The translations under genes were made by a program, and so were the position numbers. 64,000 nucleotides of DNA. It comes from Paratrimastix pyriformis (Eukaryota > Preaxostyla > Paratrimastigidae). Below the pieces are notes generated by a model. It did no database searches. It worked only from the letters and a program-made list of their open reading frames with translations, and was not told the origin of the DNA. Shown in pieces: positions 1-12,823 of the stretch; within the stretch, counting starts at the first letter, position 1, and each line of letters starts with the position of its first letter. The stretch spans positions 167,789-231,788 of the forward strand of contig JAPMOS010000059.1 of NCBI GenBank assembly GCA_027972325.1. Direction: 5' to 3'.

Positions 1-715
1 CAGCATCATCTCAGCATCCGTTCATCAGCGTCATCAAGTTCCACGTGCGAGATCGCCAATGTCATGGCAGGCCTCCAGTAGGTCCGCACGGAGAAGGGGA
101 AAAAAAACCATGATCCCATCAGCATCATCAGATCGCAGCATCGGCATCTCATCATTTCAACAGCATCATCATCATATCTTGGTCAGAGCAGCACCCATTC
201 ATCCTCCTCCCACCACCCACCGCCACTCCCCTTTCCAGGCCGTCCCGGAGCGCTTCAAATCGGTGCTCCAGGTCATTCGCCTCTGGCGCCACGAGTCGGC
301 CCGCGTCTACGCCGATCGGCTGGTCAGCCAGGACGAGCAGGCCCAGTACGACAAGCTGGTCGAGCAGGTCATGGACGCTGCCTTCACCGAGGTCTCCCGT
401 GAGCAGCGCGATGCCAAGCCGCTCCTCTTCGCCCCGTTCGCCCTGGGCGTGGCCTCGCGGGTGTACGAGGAGGTCCCCAACGGGTTCACCGGGCTCAAGG
501 GGCTGCTGGACGAGGCGCTGACCCAGTACAATGAGAGCAAGCCCGTGATGAACCTGGTGCTCTTCGAGGATGCCATGGCCCACATCTGCCGCATCAGCAG
601 GTCTGTCTGCCTGCCCGGCCGCGCTGATGGCACACAGATCGCCCACCCACCCCGCGCATGCGATTTTGCGACGCACTTGAAAATTCTCTTATCATCTCGA
701 AATCATTCACCATCT

Positions 716-751
<36 letters not shown>

Positions 752-3538
752 CTCATCGCCATCATTGTCATCACCATCATCGTCATCATCGTCATCATCG
801 TCATCCAATCATTATCATCATCCAATCATCATCATCGGCATCGGCATCCAATCATCATTCATCTCCTCTTCCCCACCCCCATCCCCCACCCCCCTCCCGC
901 CCATCACCAGAATCGTCGACCGCCCTCGAGGCAACGCGCTCCTGGTCGGTGTGGGTGGCTCGGGCAAGCAGTCTCTGGCCCGGCTGGCGGCCAACATCGC
1001 CGGCCACGAAGTCTTCCAGATCACCATCACCTCCACCTACGGTGTCGATGCCTTCAAGGAGGACCTCAAGAAGCTCTACTTCCTTGTCCGTTGCTGCTGT
1101 GTGCGTCTCTGGTGTCTCTCTGGTGTCTCTGTGTGTCTGTGTGTCTCTCTGGTGTCTCTGTGTGTCTGTGTGTCTGCGTCGATGCCTTCAAGGAGGATCT
1201 CAAGAAGCTCAACTTCCTTGTCTGTTGCTGTGTGTCTGTGTGTCTGTGTTGATGCCTTCAAAGAAGACCTCAAGAAGCTCTACTTCCTCGTCTGTTGTTG
1301 CTGCTGTGTGTGTCTGTGTGTCTGTGTGGGCGGGACAACTTTTGGGATCCGTAATTTAATCCACATTCGGTCTTGATAACATCAGTTCTGTGTCTGTGTC
1401 TACGTGGGTGCCCCCGCCCCTCGCAGGGCGATCGCTCATGTCTCTCTCCCGCCACCACCCACCACCCACCCCGCACCACCACGCAGGCCGGCGTCAACGA
1501 CAAGAAGATGATGTTCCTGTTCACAGACACCCAGATCACGGACGAGCACCTGCTGGTGTACATCAACGATGTTCTGTCCTCGGGGATCATCCCCGACCTG
1601 CTCGAGCAGGAAGACAAGGACAAGATTGTCGGCGGCATCCGGAACGCCGTCAAGGCCTGGCTGGTCGACTGCAAGGACAAGGAGCAGCGCGAGAACCAGA
1701 CCCGGGACGTGAAGGAGACCAAGTATGCCAATATGACGGCCGATTCGAAGGAGATTTGCATGGACTACTTCATCAACAGGGTCGGTCTTTAGCCCGCACC
1801 CACCCACCCACCCACCCACTCAATTTGTGTGTGGGGATCTGTGTGATGACGGCGCTCATTTCATCAACCGCCCGAGATCCAACTGCAGATTAGCAGCAGC
1901 AGCAGCAGCATCAACATCAACATCATCAACATCATCAACATCGCGTCCTCTCCGCCATTTAACTCACTCACCCACTCGCTCCCCCACACACACACACACA
2001 CACACGCACACACACCAACCAGGTGCGGGACAACCTCCACGTGGTGCTCTGCTTCTCGCCCGTCGGCGACAAATTCCGCGAGCGTGCCCGCAAGTTCCCC
2101 GCCCTGTTCAGCTGCACAAGCATCGACTGGTTCCACGGATGGCCCACTGAGGTCCGCCATCCCATGTTGTTCTTGATGATGATGATTGGATGATGATGAT
2201 GATTGGATGATGATGGGCGATGATGGGCGATGATGATGGGCAATGATGTTGATGTTGATGTTGATGTTGATGATGATGATGACGGGAGGATGATGCTTGG
2301 ATGATTGATGCCTGACGGGAGGGATGATGGGTGATGTTGATGATGACTGGTGATTGGATGGGACGGTCATTGGGTGGTCCGCCTCTGTTCTCACGCCCCT
2401 TCCCCCGCCACCCCCTTGCAGGCCCTGCTCTCCGTGGCACGGCGCTTCCTGTCGGATGTCGAGCTGGGCACCCCCGAAGTCTCCGAGTCCGTCGTTCAGT
2501 TCATGGTCCGTCCGATTGATATTACCCCTCCCTCTCCTCCTCCTCCTCCTCCTCCTCCTCCTCCTCCTCCTCCTCCTCCTCCTCGTCTCAACCACCCCCT
2601 ATCACCTCTCATTTCCGCTTTCCGATTTTTCCTTCACCCAGGCCCACGCCCACCTGATGGTCAACGAGGTCTCCAAGGAATTCCTGGCCACGGACCGCCG
2701 GTACAACTACACCACCCCCAAGTCCTACCTGGAGCTCATCTCGCTGTACAAGGCCATGTTGGCCAAGAAGCGTGCCGAGATTGCGGCCAAGATCGACCGG
2801 CTGGCCATGGGTCTGGTCAAACTCGAGGACACGGGCGCTCAGGTCTGCGACCAGGGGGGGGATAGCCACCAACAGCCCAGGGGGGATAGCCACCAACAGG
2901 GAGAGAGCCACCAACACCAGGCCCAGAGGGGGATAGTCACCCAGGGGGATAGCCACCCGGCCAGTTCACGTATCGCCGTTCCTCACGCCTCCTCTTCTTC
3001 CCCCCGCCTGTGCCCACCCACACACAGGTGGACGAGCTGAAGGCCAAGCTGGAGCGCGAGGAGGTCGATGTTGCCCAGCGCGAGCGGGAGGCCAACGAGC
3101 TGCTGGAGAAGGTCGGCAAGGAGACGGCCTTTGTCGAGACCCAGCGGGCAGCGGCCCGCGTCGAGGAGGAGAACAGCGAGAAGATCGCAAAGGAGGTCAT
3201 GGCCCAGGAGGCAAGGTCCGTGCTGTTGATGATGATGATGATGTTGTTGTTGTTGTTGTTGTTTGTGTTGTTGTTGAGGAGGAGGAGGAGGAGGAGGAGG
3301 AGGAGGAGGAGGAGGAGGAGGAGGAGGAGGAGGAGGAGGAGGAGGAGGAGGAGGAGGAGGAGGAGGAGGAGGAGGAGGAGGAGGAGGAGGAGGAGGAGGA
3401 GGAGGAGGAGGAGGAGGAGGAGGAGGAGAGGAGAACAGCGAGAAGATCGCAAAGGAGGTCATGGCCCAGGAGGCAAGGTCCGTGCTGTTGTTGATGTTGA
3501 TGATCGGATGATGATCGGATGATGATGATCGGATGATG

Positions 3539-3604
<66 letters not shown>

Positions 3605-4471
3605 GATGTTCATGTTGATTTGGATGGATGGATGGATGGATGGATGGATGGATGGTGAGGAAGGAGGAGGAGAGGAAGGAGGATGATGAGGCGTCCCAAT
3701 CGGTTACATCAGCCCGACACTGGTGATGTGATTTGGTACTTGCGGTGTTTACTTTTTGCTCACCGCCGCCATCCCCCGCTATTCTGTTCCCCCAGCTGCA
3801 ATGAGGATCTGAAGGCCGCCGAGCCTGCCATCATCGCCGCCGAGGCCGCTCTGAACACGCTGAACAAGGGCAACCTGACCGAGCTCAAGTCCCTGCCCGC
3901 CCCGCCCCCCGTCCGTTGCCCTCCTCCCGCCCCCCCTGCCCGCCTTTCATCCAATCACGTTCATCGTCCCAATCTTCATCCGATCATTCGATCATCATCC
4001 AATCGTCATCATCATCATCCTTTCACCGCGCCATCCCAATATCTTTCCACCCCAACAGGATGTTGCTGCCGTGGCCGCCGCCACGATGATTCTGATGTCG
4101 CCACCCTCCGGCGTCGTCCGGGACACGAGCTGGGGCGCGGCCAAGAAGACCATGAACCAGGTGGATAAGTTCCTTGAACAGCTGCTGCACTTCGACAAGG
4201 ACCACGTTCCCCAGGCCAACCTCAAGGCCCTCGAGGTCCCTGAAACCCCACAGACCCCACGCATTGCCTCCTTTAACACACTCGCCGGCCATCCACCCAC
4301 TCAACCCATGCCTTCCATTCTTCTCCTTCTCTTTCCTGTCGCCACCCAGTCAGTCAACTCATGCCTTCCATTCATTCTTCTCCTTCTCGTGTCTGTCTGC
4401 TGTGCGTTCCATCATGCATGGCGCGCGTGCTGATGATGATGATGATTGGATGATTGGATGATGATGATGAT

Positions 4472-4543
<72 letters not shown>

Positions 4544-5837
4544 GTTCTTGTTGTTGTTCTTCCACAGCCCTACCTGTCCCGGCCCGATTTCAACACGACC
4601 GACATTGGCCGGAAGTCCGCCGCTGCCGCCGGTCTCTGCGGCTGGGTCATCAACATCGTCAAGTACTTCAACGTCTGCCTCCCCCGTCCCCCCGCTCTCC
4701 CCTCGGTTTTTTATCGCGCCCTCCCTTGCGCCACCAGCCCAGCCTGCCCTGTTCATATATTGGCTGATGCCGAATGAACGACTCATTTTGTCGGATTCGG
4801 GACTTGTTTTGTCGTGTGCTGCCGGATGATATTTTGGAACTCATAATAGTGTTTTGTCGTGTGCTGGCTGATCTTGGGGTTCGATTCTATCGTTGGATGA
4901 TTTTTCGCTCATCCCCCTCCCTCCCTTCTCTTCCCCTTCCCATCCCCGCCCACCCACCCACCCATCAGATCTACTGCGACGTTCAGCCCAAACGTGAGCG
5001 TCTCGCCTCTGCCCAGGCCACCCTGGCCGAGGCCCGGGCCAAGCTCGACGCCGTCCAGAAGAAGGTCGCCCAGCTCAACAAGCGCCTGGCCGAGAACACG
5101 GCCCTCTTCGAGAAGGCCACCGCCGAGAAGAACGCGGTTATTGCCCAGGCCGAGGCCACTAAGCTCAAGCTGCAGCTTGCCAACCGTCTGGTCAATGGCC
5201 TCTCGAGCGAGGCCGTTCGGTGGAAGGAGTCGGTTGATGCGTTCCGGCTGAGCGAGTCCACCCTGGTGGGTGATGTGCTCCTGTGCGCCGCCTTCCTGTC
5301 CTACATCGGGCCCTTCACCAAGAGCTACCGGCAGAAGCTGACCCGTGGGTGGACTGACTTCATCAAGAAGGCAAAGGTCGGTGGGGGCCCCATTTCCCGC
5401 ACTTGGTTGACGTCAGCATCATCACCAACAACGGCATCCAGTCAGCATCCAATCATCATCATCATCCAATCATCATCATCACCCATTCATCATCACCCAT
5501 TCATCATCACCCATTCATCATCACCCATTCATCATCACCCATTCATCATCACCCATTCATCATCACCCATTCATCATCACCCATTCATCATCACCCATTC
5601 ATCAATTCCGTCACCCCCTTCATCATCCCCTTCAGGTTCCGATGACTGAGGATTTGGACCCGCTGACCCTGCTCACCTACGACGCCCAGAAGGCCCAGTG
5701 GAACAACGAGGTCTGCATTCCCCGCCCCCCCCCCCCCCCCCCCCCTCCACACACACACACACAGACAATTCAGCTGTCTTTATTTTTTTGTTAACCCGTT
5801 CCTTCTCCCTGACGACACATTTCGCTCATATTCCACC

Positions 5838-5868
<31 letters not shown>

Positions 5869-6682
5869 ACCTAGGGCCTGCCCACGGACCGTCTCTCCAT
5901 CGAGAACGCCGTCATCGTGACCAACTGCCAGCGCTGGCCGCTGATCATCGATCCCCAGCTTCAGGGCATCACCTGGATTAAGCACAAGGAGGGCGCCGAA
6001 CTGCGGGTCGCCCGGCTGAACCAGCCCAACTACCTGCGCACGGTTGAGATGTCCCTTGGCAACGGCAACCCGATGCTGCTCGAGAACATTAACGAGAACA
6101 TCGATGCCGTGCTGGATCCCGTGATGGGCCGAAACATCATCAAGAAGGGTGGCACCATGAAGATCATGCTGGGTGACTCGGCCAAGGACTACAACCCCAA
6201 GTTCAAGCTGTTCCTGCAGACCAAGTTGAGCAACCCCCACTATCGGCCTGAGATCCAGGCCCAGTCGACCCTGGTCAACTTCACGGTGACTGAGGAGGGT
6301 CTCGAGGACCAGCTGCTGGCCCTGGTCGTCAACCGGGAGAAGCCCGAACTCGAGAGGCAGAAGGTCGACATTGCCCTCTCCCCTGTACCGTCATCATCAT
6401 CATCATTATCATTATCATCATCATCATCCAATCATCTAATCATCATCATTTATCATCATCGTTTAATCATCATCATCATCGTTTAATCATCATCATCGTT
6501 TAATCATCATTATCATCCAATCATCTAATCATCATCGTTTCATCATCATCGTTTAATCATCATCATACATCATCATCATCATCATCATCATCATTATCAT
6601 CCAATCATCCAATCATCATCATCGTTTCATCATCGTTTAATCATCATCGTTTAATCATCATCGTTTAATCATCATCATCATA

Positions 6683-6720
<38 letters not shown>

Positions 6721-8252
6721 CTCCTTCCCATACACCCACACCGTCCACCCCCAGGCCGAGCTGATTCTGCAGCAGAACGAGTTCAAGATCAAGTTGAAGG
6801 ACCTCGAGGACGCCCTGCTGACCAACCTGACCACCGCCCAGGGCGACATCCTGAGCAACGTGGCCCTGATTGAGCAGCTTGAGAAGACCAAGCTGACCGC
6901 CCAGGAGATCAAGGAGAAGGTCACCCTGGCCAAGGAGACCGAGGCATCACTGAACCAGGTCCGACCCCTCACGCCCTGCACCCTCCCCCCCCCCCCCCCC
7001 CCCCCGCATTTGATGACGAACGGGGAAGGTGATTTTTTTTTAATGAAACGATTAATGAAACAAACACACGGTCCGATCTTCAGAAATGGGGGATGGGAAT
7101 TGGATGGGGAAAGTGGATCACGAACACAGAATCGGAAAAAAATCCATCCCCCACACTCCACATACACCAACCCCCAACCACCACAACCACCACCCCAGAT
7201 TTCACGACCCTCCACACACATATCGCTCACCAACCCCACCAACCACCACTCACCCCCAGATCCGTGAGTCCTACCGCCCAGTGGCCGCCCGCGCGGCTCT
7301 GCTCTACTTCCTGGTCAACGACCTGTGGAAGATTGACCCCATGTACCAGTTCTCCTGAAGGCCTTCCTGGTGGTGTTCTTCAAGGCCATGGAGATTGCTC
7401 CCCAGTCGGAGGACGGGGCCGAACGGGCCTTGAACCTGATCCAGGCCATCACCTACCAGGTGTTCGCCTACGTCAACCGGTCCGTATGATGACAACGTGC
7501 AATGTGGATGGGGGGGGGGAGAGGGATGAGGCGCACCTTCCCCCTCGAAGAAAATGAAGCACAAGCTGATTTTCATCACCTCATCTCATTTGCTTTCAGT
7601 GGGCTCTTCGTCAAGCACAAGCTGATCTTCACCACCCAGCTGGCCATCCGGGTGCTGCGCAAGTCCAACCTGCTCGATGCCGACCAGACCGACTACCTCA
7701 TCAGGTCTGCATCACCCCGCGTCTCCATCACCCCATGTGTCGCTATTACCTCCGTCTATATTATCGCCACATCTCACTCGCCCCCGTCTCTATCACCCCA
7801 TGTCTTTATCCCCCATGTCTTTATCCCCATGTCTCACGTCTGTCACCAATCACACTATCTCCACCACCACCCCCGATGGTCTCCCATCCCCATCATCACC
7901 CTGTCCGGGCCATCTACCACCACCCCCCTCGCCCTAGGGGCAAGAAATTCTTCGGGCCTCCATCCCCCACATCTCACTCCCCCCACCACCATCATCATCA
8001 TCATCATCGTCACCACCACCACCCTCACCACCACCCTTCTCACCCCAGGGGCAAGAAATTCTTCGGGCCCGACGGGAAGGAGCCCGATTCGCCCATCCCC
8101 TGGCTGACCACCTCCAACTGGAGCGCCGTCCTCGCCCTGAAGAACCTCGAGGGCTTCAAGAGCCTCAACTCGGATATCGAGGGCTCCCAGAAGCGCTGGA
8201 AGGTCCGTGACAACCCATCCGCAGCAGCAGCATTCATCATCACCATCATCAC

Positions 8253-8291
<39 letters not shown>

Positions 8292-8306
8292 ATCATCATC
8301 ATCATC

Positions 8307-8365
<59 letters not shown>

Positions 8366-10538
8366 ATCATCATCATCATCGGCACCATCGTCATCCAATC
8401 GTCGTCGTCATCATCATCATCCGATCATCATCATCCGATCATCATCATCCGATCATCATCATCCGATCATCATCATCCGATCATCATCATCCGATCATCA
8501 TCATCCGATCATCATCATCCGATCATCATCATCCGATCATCATCATCCGATCATCATCATCCGATCATCATCATCCGATCATCATCATCCGATCATCATC
8601 ATCCGATCATCATCATCCGATCATCATCATCCGATCATCATCATCCGATCATCATCATCCGATCATCATCATCCGATCATCATCGCAATCATCATCATCG
8701 CAATCATCATCCACAGCATCATCATCCACATCATCACAAGCATCACTCACCACAACCACAGCGGACGGTACGGCTCGTCGCATGATGTCACATTCTCTTG
8801 TTCGTCACCTCATGACCTTCCCCACCCGTCCCGCCCCGTCCGGCCCCGTCCACCCCACCCCACCCCCCGTCCTCCAGGAATGGTGCGACCACGAGACCCC
8901 CGAGAAGGAGAAGCTTCCCCAGGACTGGAAAAACAAGACCACCTTCGAACGGCTGCTGATCATCCGGGCCCTCCGTCCCGATCGCATGATGTACGCCGTC
9001 CAGGTGTGGGTCGGCGAGGCCATGGGCTCAGAGTACGTCGACCCCAAGCCCATCCCGCTCGAGCAGTCCTTCAAGGAGACCGCCCCCCAGACCCCGATGT
9101 TCTTCGTGCTCTCGCCCGGTGTCGACCCCGTCAAGGAGGTCGAGGCGTTGGGCAAGAAGCAGGGCTACACGACGGACAATGGCAAGTTCAAGTTTGTCTC
9201 GCTGGGCCAGGGCCAGGAGCCCGTTGCCGAGGAGGGCCTGGTCTGTTCACCGTGTCCCCTGTCATGTCTCCCCGTCCCCCTGTCTTGCCTTTGACCCCCG
9301 GTTTTGGCCGGATTCTCCTTTTGCGCATCGTCTCGAGTGTCTGCTTCCTGTCTTGCCTTTGACCCCTGTTTTTTGGCCGGATTCTCCTTTTGCGCATCGT
9401 CTCGAGTGTCTGCTTCCTGTCTTGCCTTTGACCCCTGGTTTTTGGCCGGATTCTCCTTTTGCGCATCGTCTCGAGTGGCTGCTTCCTGTCTTGCCTTTTC
9501 TCTGGCTCGCCTTATTTTTGGCTGTGAGATTGCTTGCTTGTTGTCTTGTTATTACCTTACCTTTGCATGCGCCTTTGCTGACAGCTTGTCTCTGTCCACA
9601 CCCATTTGATTTATGATGATAATTTTTTTCCCCTCCTCCTCCTCTTCCCCCTCCTCCTCCTCCCCACGCCCAGGACTTCGCCTACAAGAACGGCAGTTGG
9701 ATCATGCTGGAGAACATTCACCTGATGTCCAAGTGGCTGGCCATCCTCGAGAAGAAGCTCGAGGCCTTCAACGAGGGCGCCCACCCCAATGCACGCGTCT
9801 TTCTGTCGGCCGAGCCGACCCCGCCCCCGGCCTGCATCCCCCAGGGCATCCTGCAGGCGTGCATCAAGGTCCGCTGGTTGGCGACTGTCCCCGTGCTGCC
9901 TGTGTCTGCCTGTCTGTGCCTGGCTATGACTGTATTAGTTTCGATCAAGGCCCAATTTGTTTTGGATGTGACTGTGGAGGGCAAAACCTCTGCGATGTGT
10001 GGCAGTTTCTGTGTGTCCTGCCAGCTGCTGCAGATTTTCGGATCGTACTGTCTCGTGTCTCGGCTTGATTGTGTATGTGTTCCGAGTTGCGCTGCGCCGA
10101 GCCACATTTTCCCCGTCTCACCCTCTCACCCTCTTCTTCATCTTCTCTCCAGGTGACCAACGAACCGCCCCGCGGCCTGAAGGCCAACATGCGCCGGGCC
10201 TTCGCCTGCTTCGACTCGGACACCCTCGAGATGTGCACCAAGCAGAACGAATTCAAGAGCATCCTCTTCGCACTCTGCTTCTTCCACGGTCCGTACCCAC
10301 CGCCGCCCCCGCCAACCATCATCAAGCGTCATGACTGTCATCGACGTCAGCATCAGCATCAGCATCACTATCACCATCACCATCACGATCATCATCACCA
10401 TTCGCACTCTGCTTCTTCCACGGTCCGTCCCCACCGTCCCCCGCCACCAATCATAATCCAATCGGCCTATCACATCATCACCATCGCATCATCACCATCG
10501 CATCATCACCATCGCATCATCACCATCGCATCATCACC

Positions 10539-10570
<32 letters not shown>

Positions 10571-12667
10571 CATCATCATGGGATAGCCCACACCACGTCA
10601 AACCCCCATCATTCACATTCCAAACCACCTCCTCATCCATTCCGCGCACACCACCACCACCACCACCACCCCCAGGTGTCATCCTGGAACGCCGCAAGTT
10701 CGGCCCCCAGGGCTGGAACGTCCCGTACCCCTTCAACCTGGGCGATCTGACCATCTCGGTCTCGGTGCTGTACAACTACCTCGAGACCAACGCCAAGATC
10801 CCATGGGACGATCTGCGGTACATGTTTGGCGAGATCATGTACGGCGGGCACATTTCCGATGACTGGGATCGGCGCCTGTGCCGCACCTACCTCCAGGTCC
10901 GTGGTTGTATCAATCGTGTGTCTGTTATGATGCCGATAGTGTCGATATGTGTGTGCCAATGTGTCAATGTGTGTCAATGTGCCAATGTGATGTGTCAATG
11001 CGTCGCTTTGTGTCAATGTGTCGATATGTGTCAATGTCCATCAATGGTCTGTGTGCATGCATGTGTGTCTGTGTCAATGGGTCGATGGGTCGGTGTTTGT
11101 GTCAAATGTGTCGATATGTGTCAATGCGGTATATCGGGGCCGTCTGCCTGGCGTCTGACATGTCGTGGGCAAAAGCGACGCCGGATGCAATCGTCATCAC
11201 GTCTCACCCCATTCTCATCATCACCATCATCCCCGCACCCCCCTCGCGCCCGCAGTGCTACATGCAAGAGGAACTCTTCAACGACCTGGAGCTTGGCCCG
11301 GGCTTCCCGGCCCCCCACCCCGGCACTTACGAGGACTACCGGCTCTACATCGAGGATTCCCTGCCCCCAGAGTCGCCCTACCTCTTCGGCCTGCATCCCA
11401 ACGCCGAAATTGGGTTCCTGACCGAGCAGGCCGAGAATCTGTTCAAGACCATCCTTGACCTGCAGCCGAAGGACCAGGCGGATGGCGGCGGGGTCAGCCG
11501 GGAGGAGAAGGTCAACAAGACCATTGAGGACATCCAACAGATGATCCCCGAGAACTTTGAGATGTCTGAGCTGTACGCCCGCATCCAGGAGCGGTCCGTC
11601 TTCATTACCCCCCGGGGGCAGGTGTCTGGGATGGTGGATGTTACCCCGGGTGAGGATGGTGGATGTTACCCGGGTGAGGATGGTAACAGAGGATGGTGGA
11701 TGTTACCCGGGTAAGGATGGTGGATGTTACCCGGGTTGAATAAGCCCACCCTCTCACCACTGAATCACACACGGAGCACTTGCGCGGCTGCTTTTTTTCA
11801 TTGTTCATCGACTCATCATTTGATGTCTCTCTCCCCCCTGCCACCATCCCCACCCCGTCCAGGACCCCGTACACCTCGGTGTGCCTGCAGGAGTGCGACC
11901 GCATGAACCTGCTCCTGAACGAGCTCCGTCACACCCTGAAGGACCTCAAGCTTGGCCTGAAGGGTGACCTGACCATGTCCACCGCCATGGAGGATCTGAT
12001 GGCCGCCCTCTTCATCGAGCGGGTGCCCACCTCCTGGGCCAAGCGGGCCTACCCGTCCCTCAAGGGCCTGCCGGCCTGGCTGGCCGACCTGCAGCAGCGC
12101 ATTCGGCAGTTGCAGGAGTGGTCAATGGACCTGAACCTGCCCAAGTTTGTCTGCCTGTCGTGGCTCTTCAACCCGCAGTCCTTCCTGACGGCCGTCATGC
12201 AATCGACCGCCCGCAAGACCTCCGCGCCCCTTGATAAGATGTGCCTACAGACGGACATCACCAAGAAGACCCAGGATGAGATCTCGGCGGCCCCCCGCGA
12301 GGGCGCCTACGTCTCCGGTCTCTTCCTGGAGGGCGCCCGGCTCGACCCCAAGACTGGTCCGTGGTGGTTCTGGCCCTGGGGGGATATCCACCAATCCGAA
12401 AATTCCTGATCTCATATTCTCTTCTCTTCATTTCCCTCAGGTTACCTGGCCGAGGCCCAGCTGAAGGAACTTCACCCTCAAGTGCCCATCATCTTCGTCA
12501 AGGCCGTGACGGTGGACAAGCGCGAGACCAAGGATATTTATCACTGCCCCGTCTATATGACCCGCCGGCGTGGCCCGACCTTCGTGTGGGAGTTCACCCT
12601 GAAGACCCGGCTGCCCGAGTCCAAGTGGATTCTGGCCGGCGTGGCCCTGCTGCTCTCCGCCGAGTAA
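1..12667 (+). CDS. Axonemal outer-arm dynein beta heavy chain, 3' part (24+ exons)
   Basis: Minus-end-directed flagellar motor. Exons (phase-checked): 239-600, 911-1085, 1487-1780, 2023-2151, 2422-2505, 2642-2842, 3028-3215, 3796-3910, 4059-4235, 4568-4672, 4969-5376, 5636-5710, 5875-6363, 6755-6958, 7260-7479, 7600-7704, 8049-8202, 8878-9240, 9674-9868, 10153-10288, 10676-10896, 11256-11593, 11863-12356, 12441-12667 (TAA). They total 5,459 nt, one short of 1,820 codons; the missing base is a C near 7,357. In order: AAA4 (Walker [10 protein letters not shown], Walker B FLFTDTQI), stalk coiled coil CC1, microtubule-binding domain (exons 4059-4672, [15 protein letters not shown]), CC2, AAA5, AAA6 and C-terminal domain ([18 protein letters not shown]). 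These last motifs match the DNAH9/11/17 (ODA beta) class better than gamma. The 5' ~60% lies outside the window. Positions ~48-78 ([10 protein letters not shown]) look like an upstream AAA3 exon whose frame I could not close. Confidence 0.93.
2161..2360 (+). repeat. Intronic GAT-type microsatellite
   Basis: Dynein intron between exons 2023-2151 and 2422-2505, made of GATGATGATTG and GATGTT variants. Translation in any frame gives low-complexity His/Ile/Ser runs that are not protein. Confidence 0.85.
3276..3430 (+). repeat. (GGA)n microsatellite with duplicated exon end
   Basis: About 155 bases of AGG/GGA triplets inside the dynein intron after exon 3028-3215. It is followed at 3433-3491 by a second copy of the exon's last ~45 bases plus the donor site. 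The long Pro, Ser and Leu reading frames on the minus strand here are artefacts of the triplet repeat. Confidence 0.9.
3537..3604 (+). repeat. (ATC)n microsatellite
   Basis: Over 20 perfect ATC triplets in the same dynein intron, followed by GATG tetranucleotide repeats at about 3622-3655. Confidence 0.9.
4433..4542 (+). repeat. (GAT)n microsatellite
   Basis: Dynein intron before exon 4568-4672. It holds interrupted, then pure, GAT triplets of about 75 bases. Confidence 0.9.
5470..5606 (+). repeat. 14-bp tandem repeat ATCATCACCCATTC
   Basis: About ten copies of the 14-base unit in the dynein intron before the 75-nt exon 5636-5710. The copies are nearly identical, so it expanded recently. 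Confidence 0.88.
6391..6722 (+). repeat. ATC/GTTTAATC intronic satellite
   Basis: Dynein intron of about 390 bases composed of ATC triplets and higher-order units containing ATCATCGTTTA. No coding content. Confidence 0.85.
8232..8690 (+). repeat. ATC microsatellite and 14-bp CCGATCATCATCAT array
   Basis: Dynein intron. Pure ATC triplets (8232-8400) are followed by roughly 19 perfect copies of CCGATCATCATCAT (about 8,420-8,680). The Ile/Ser/His/Arg open frames crossing it are artefacts. Confidence 0.9.
9283..9500 (+). repeat. ~69-bp tandem repeat inside dynein intron
   Basis: Three near-identical units running from CTTGCCTTTGACCCC through GCGCATCGTCTCGAGTG to CTGCTTCCTGT, plus the start of a fourth. 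They lie in the intron after the AAA6 exon 8878-9240 and are more complex than the surrounding microsatellites. Confidence 0.85.
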
Positions 12668-12823
12668 AGCTCGTGTTTCTCTTCCCTGTACACATTCTGT
12701 GCTGTTTCTTCGTTGTTTTTTTTCGCTTCATGCGAAGACCCGTCGCTCCATCCTCGTCCGGCTCATGCGTATCACCCACCGGGCAAACACAGCTCTTCCT
12801 CTCAACCGTTACATCAGGTTCAG

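Noticed and set aside
2983-3613. Long minus-strand frames of pure Pro, Ser, Leu or Asp
   Set aside because: They are translations of the (GGA)n and (ATC)n microsatellites inside a dynein intron.
8410-8690. CRISPR-like regular repeat array
   Set aside because: Units are contiguous with no spacers, in a eukaryotic intron; it is a microsatellite-derived tandem repeat.
7735-9294. 519-codon plus-strand frame crossing 8,230-8,700
   Set aside because: It joins two real dynein exons through an intron whose triplet and 14-bp repeats happen to lack stops; the exons splice in phase by themselves.
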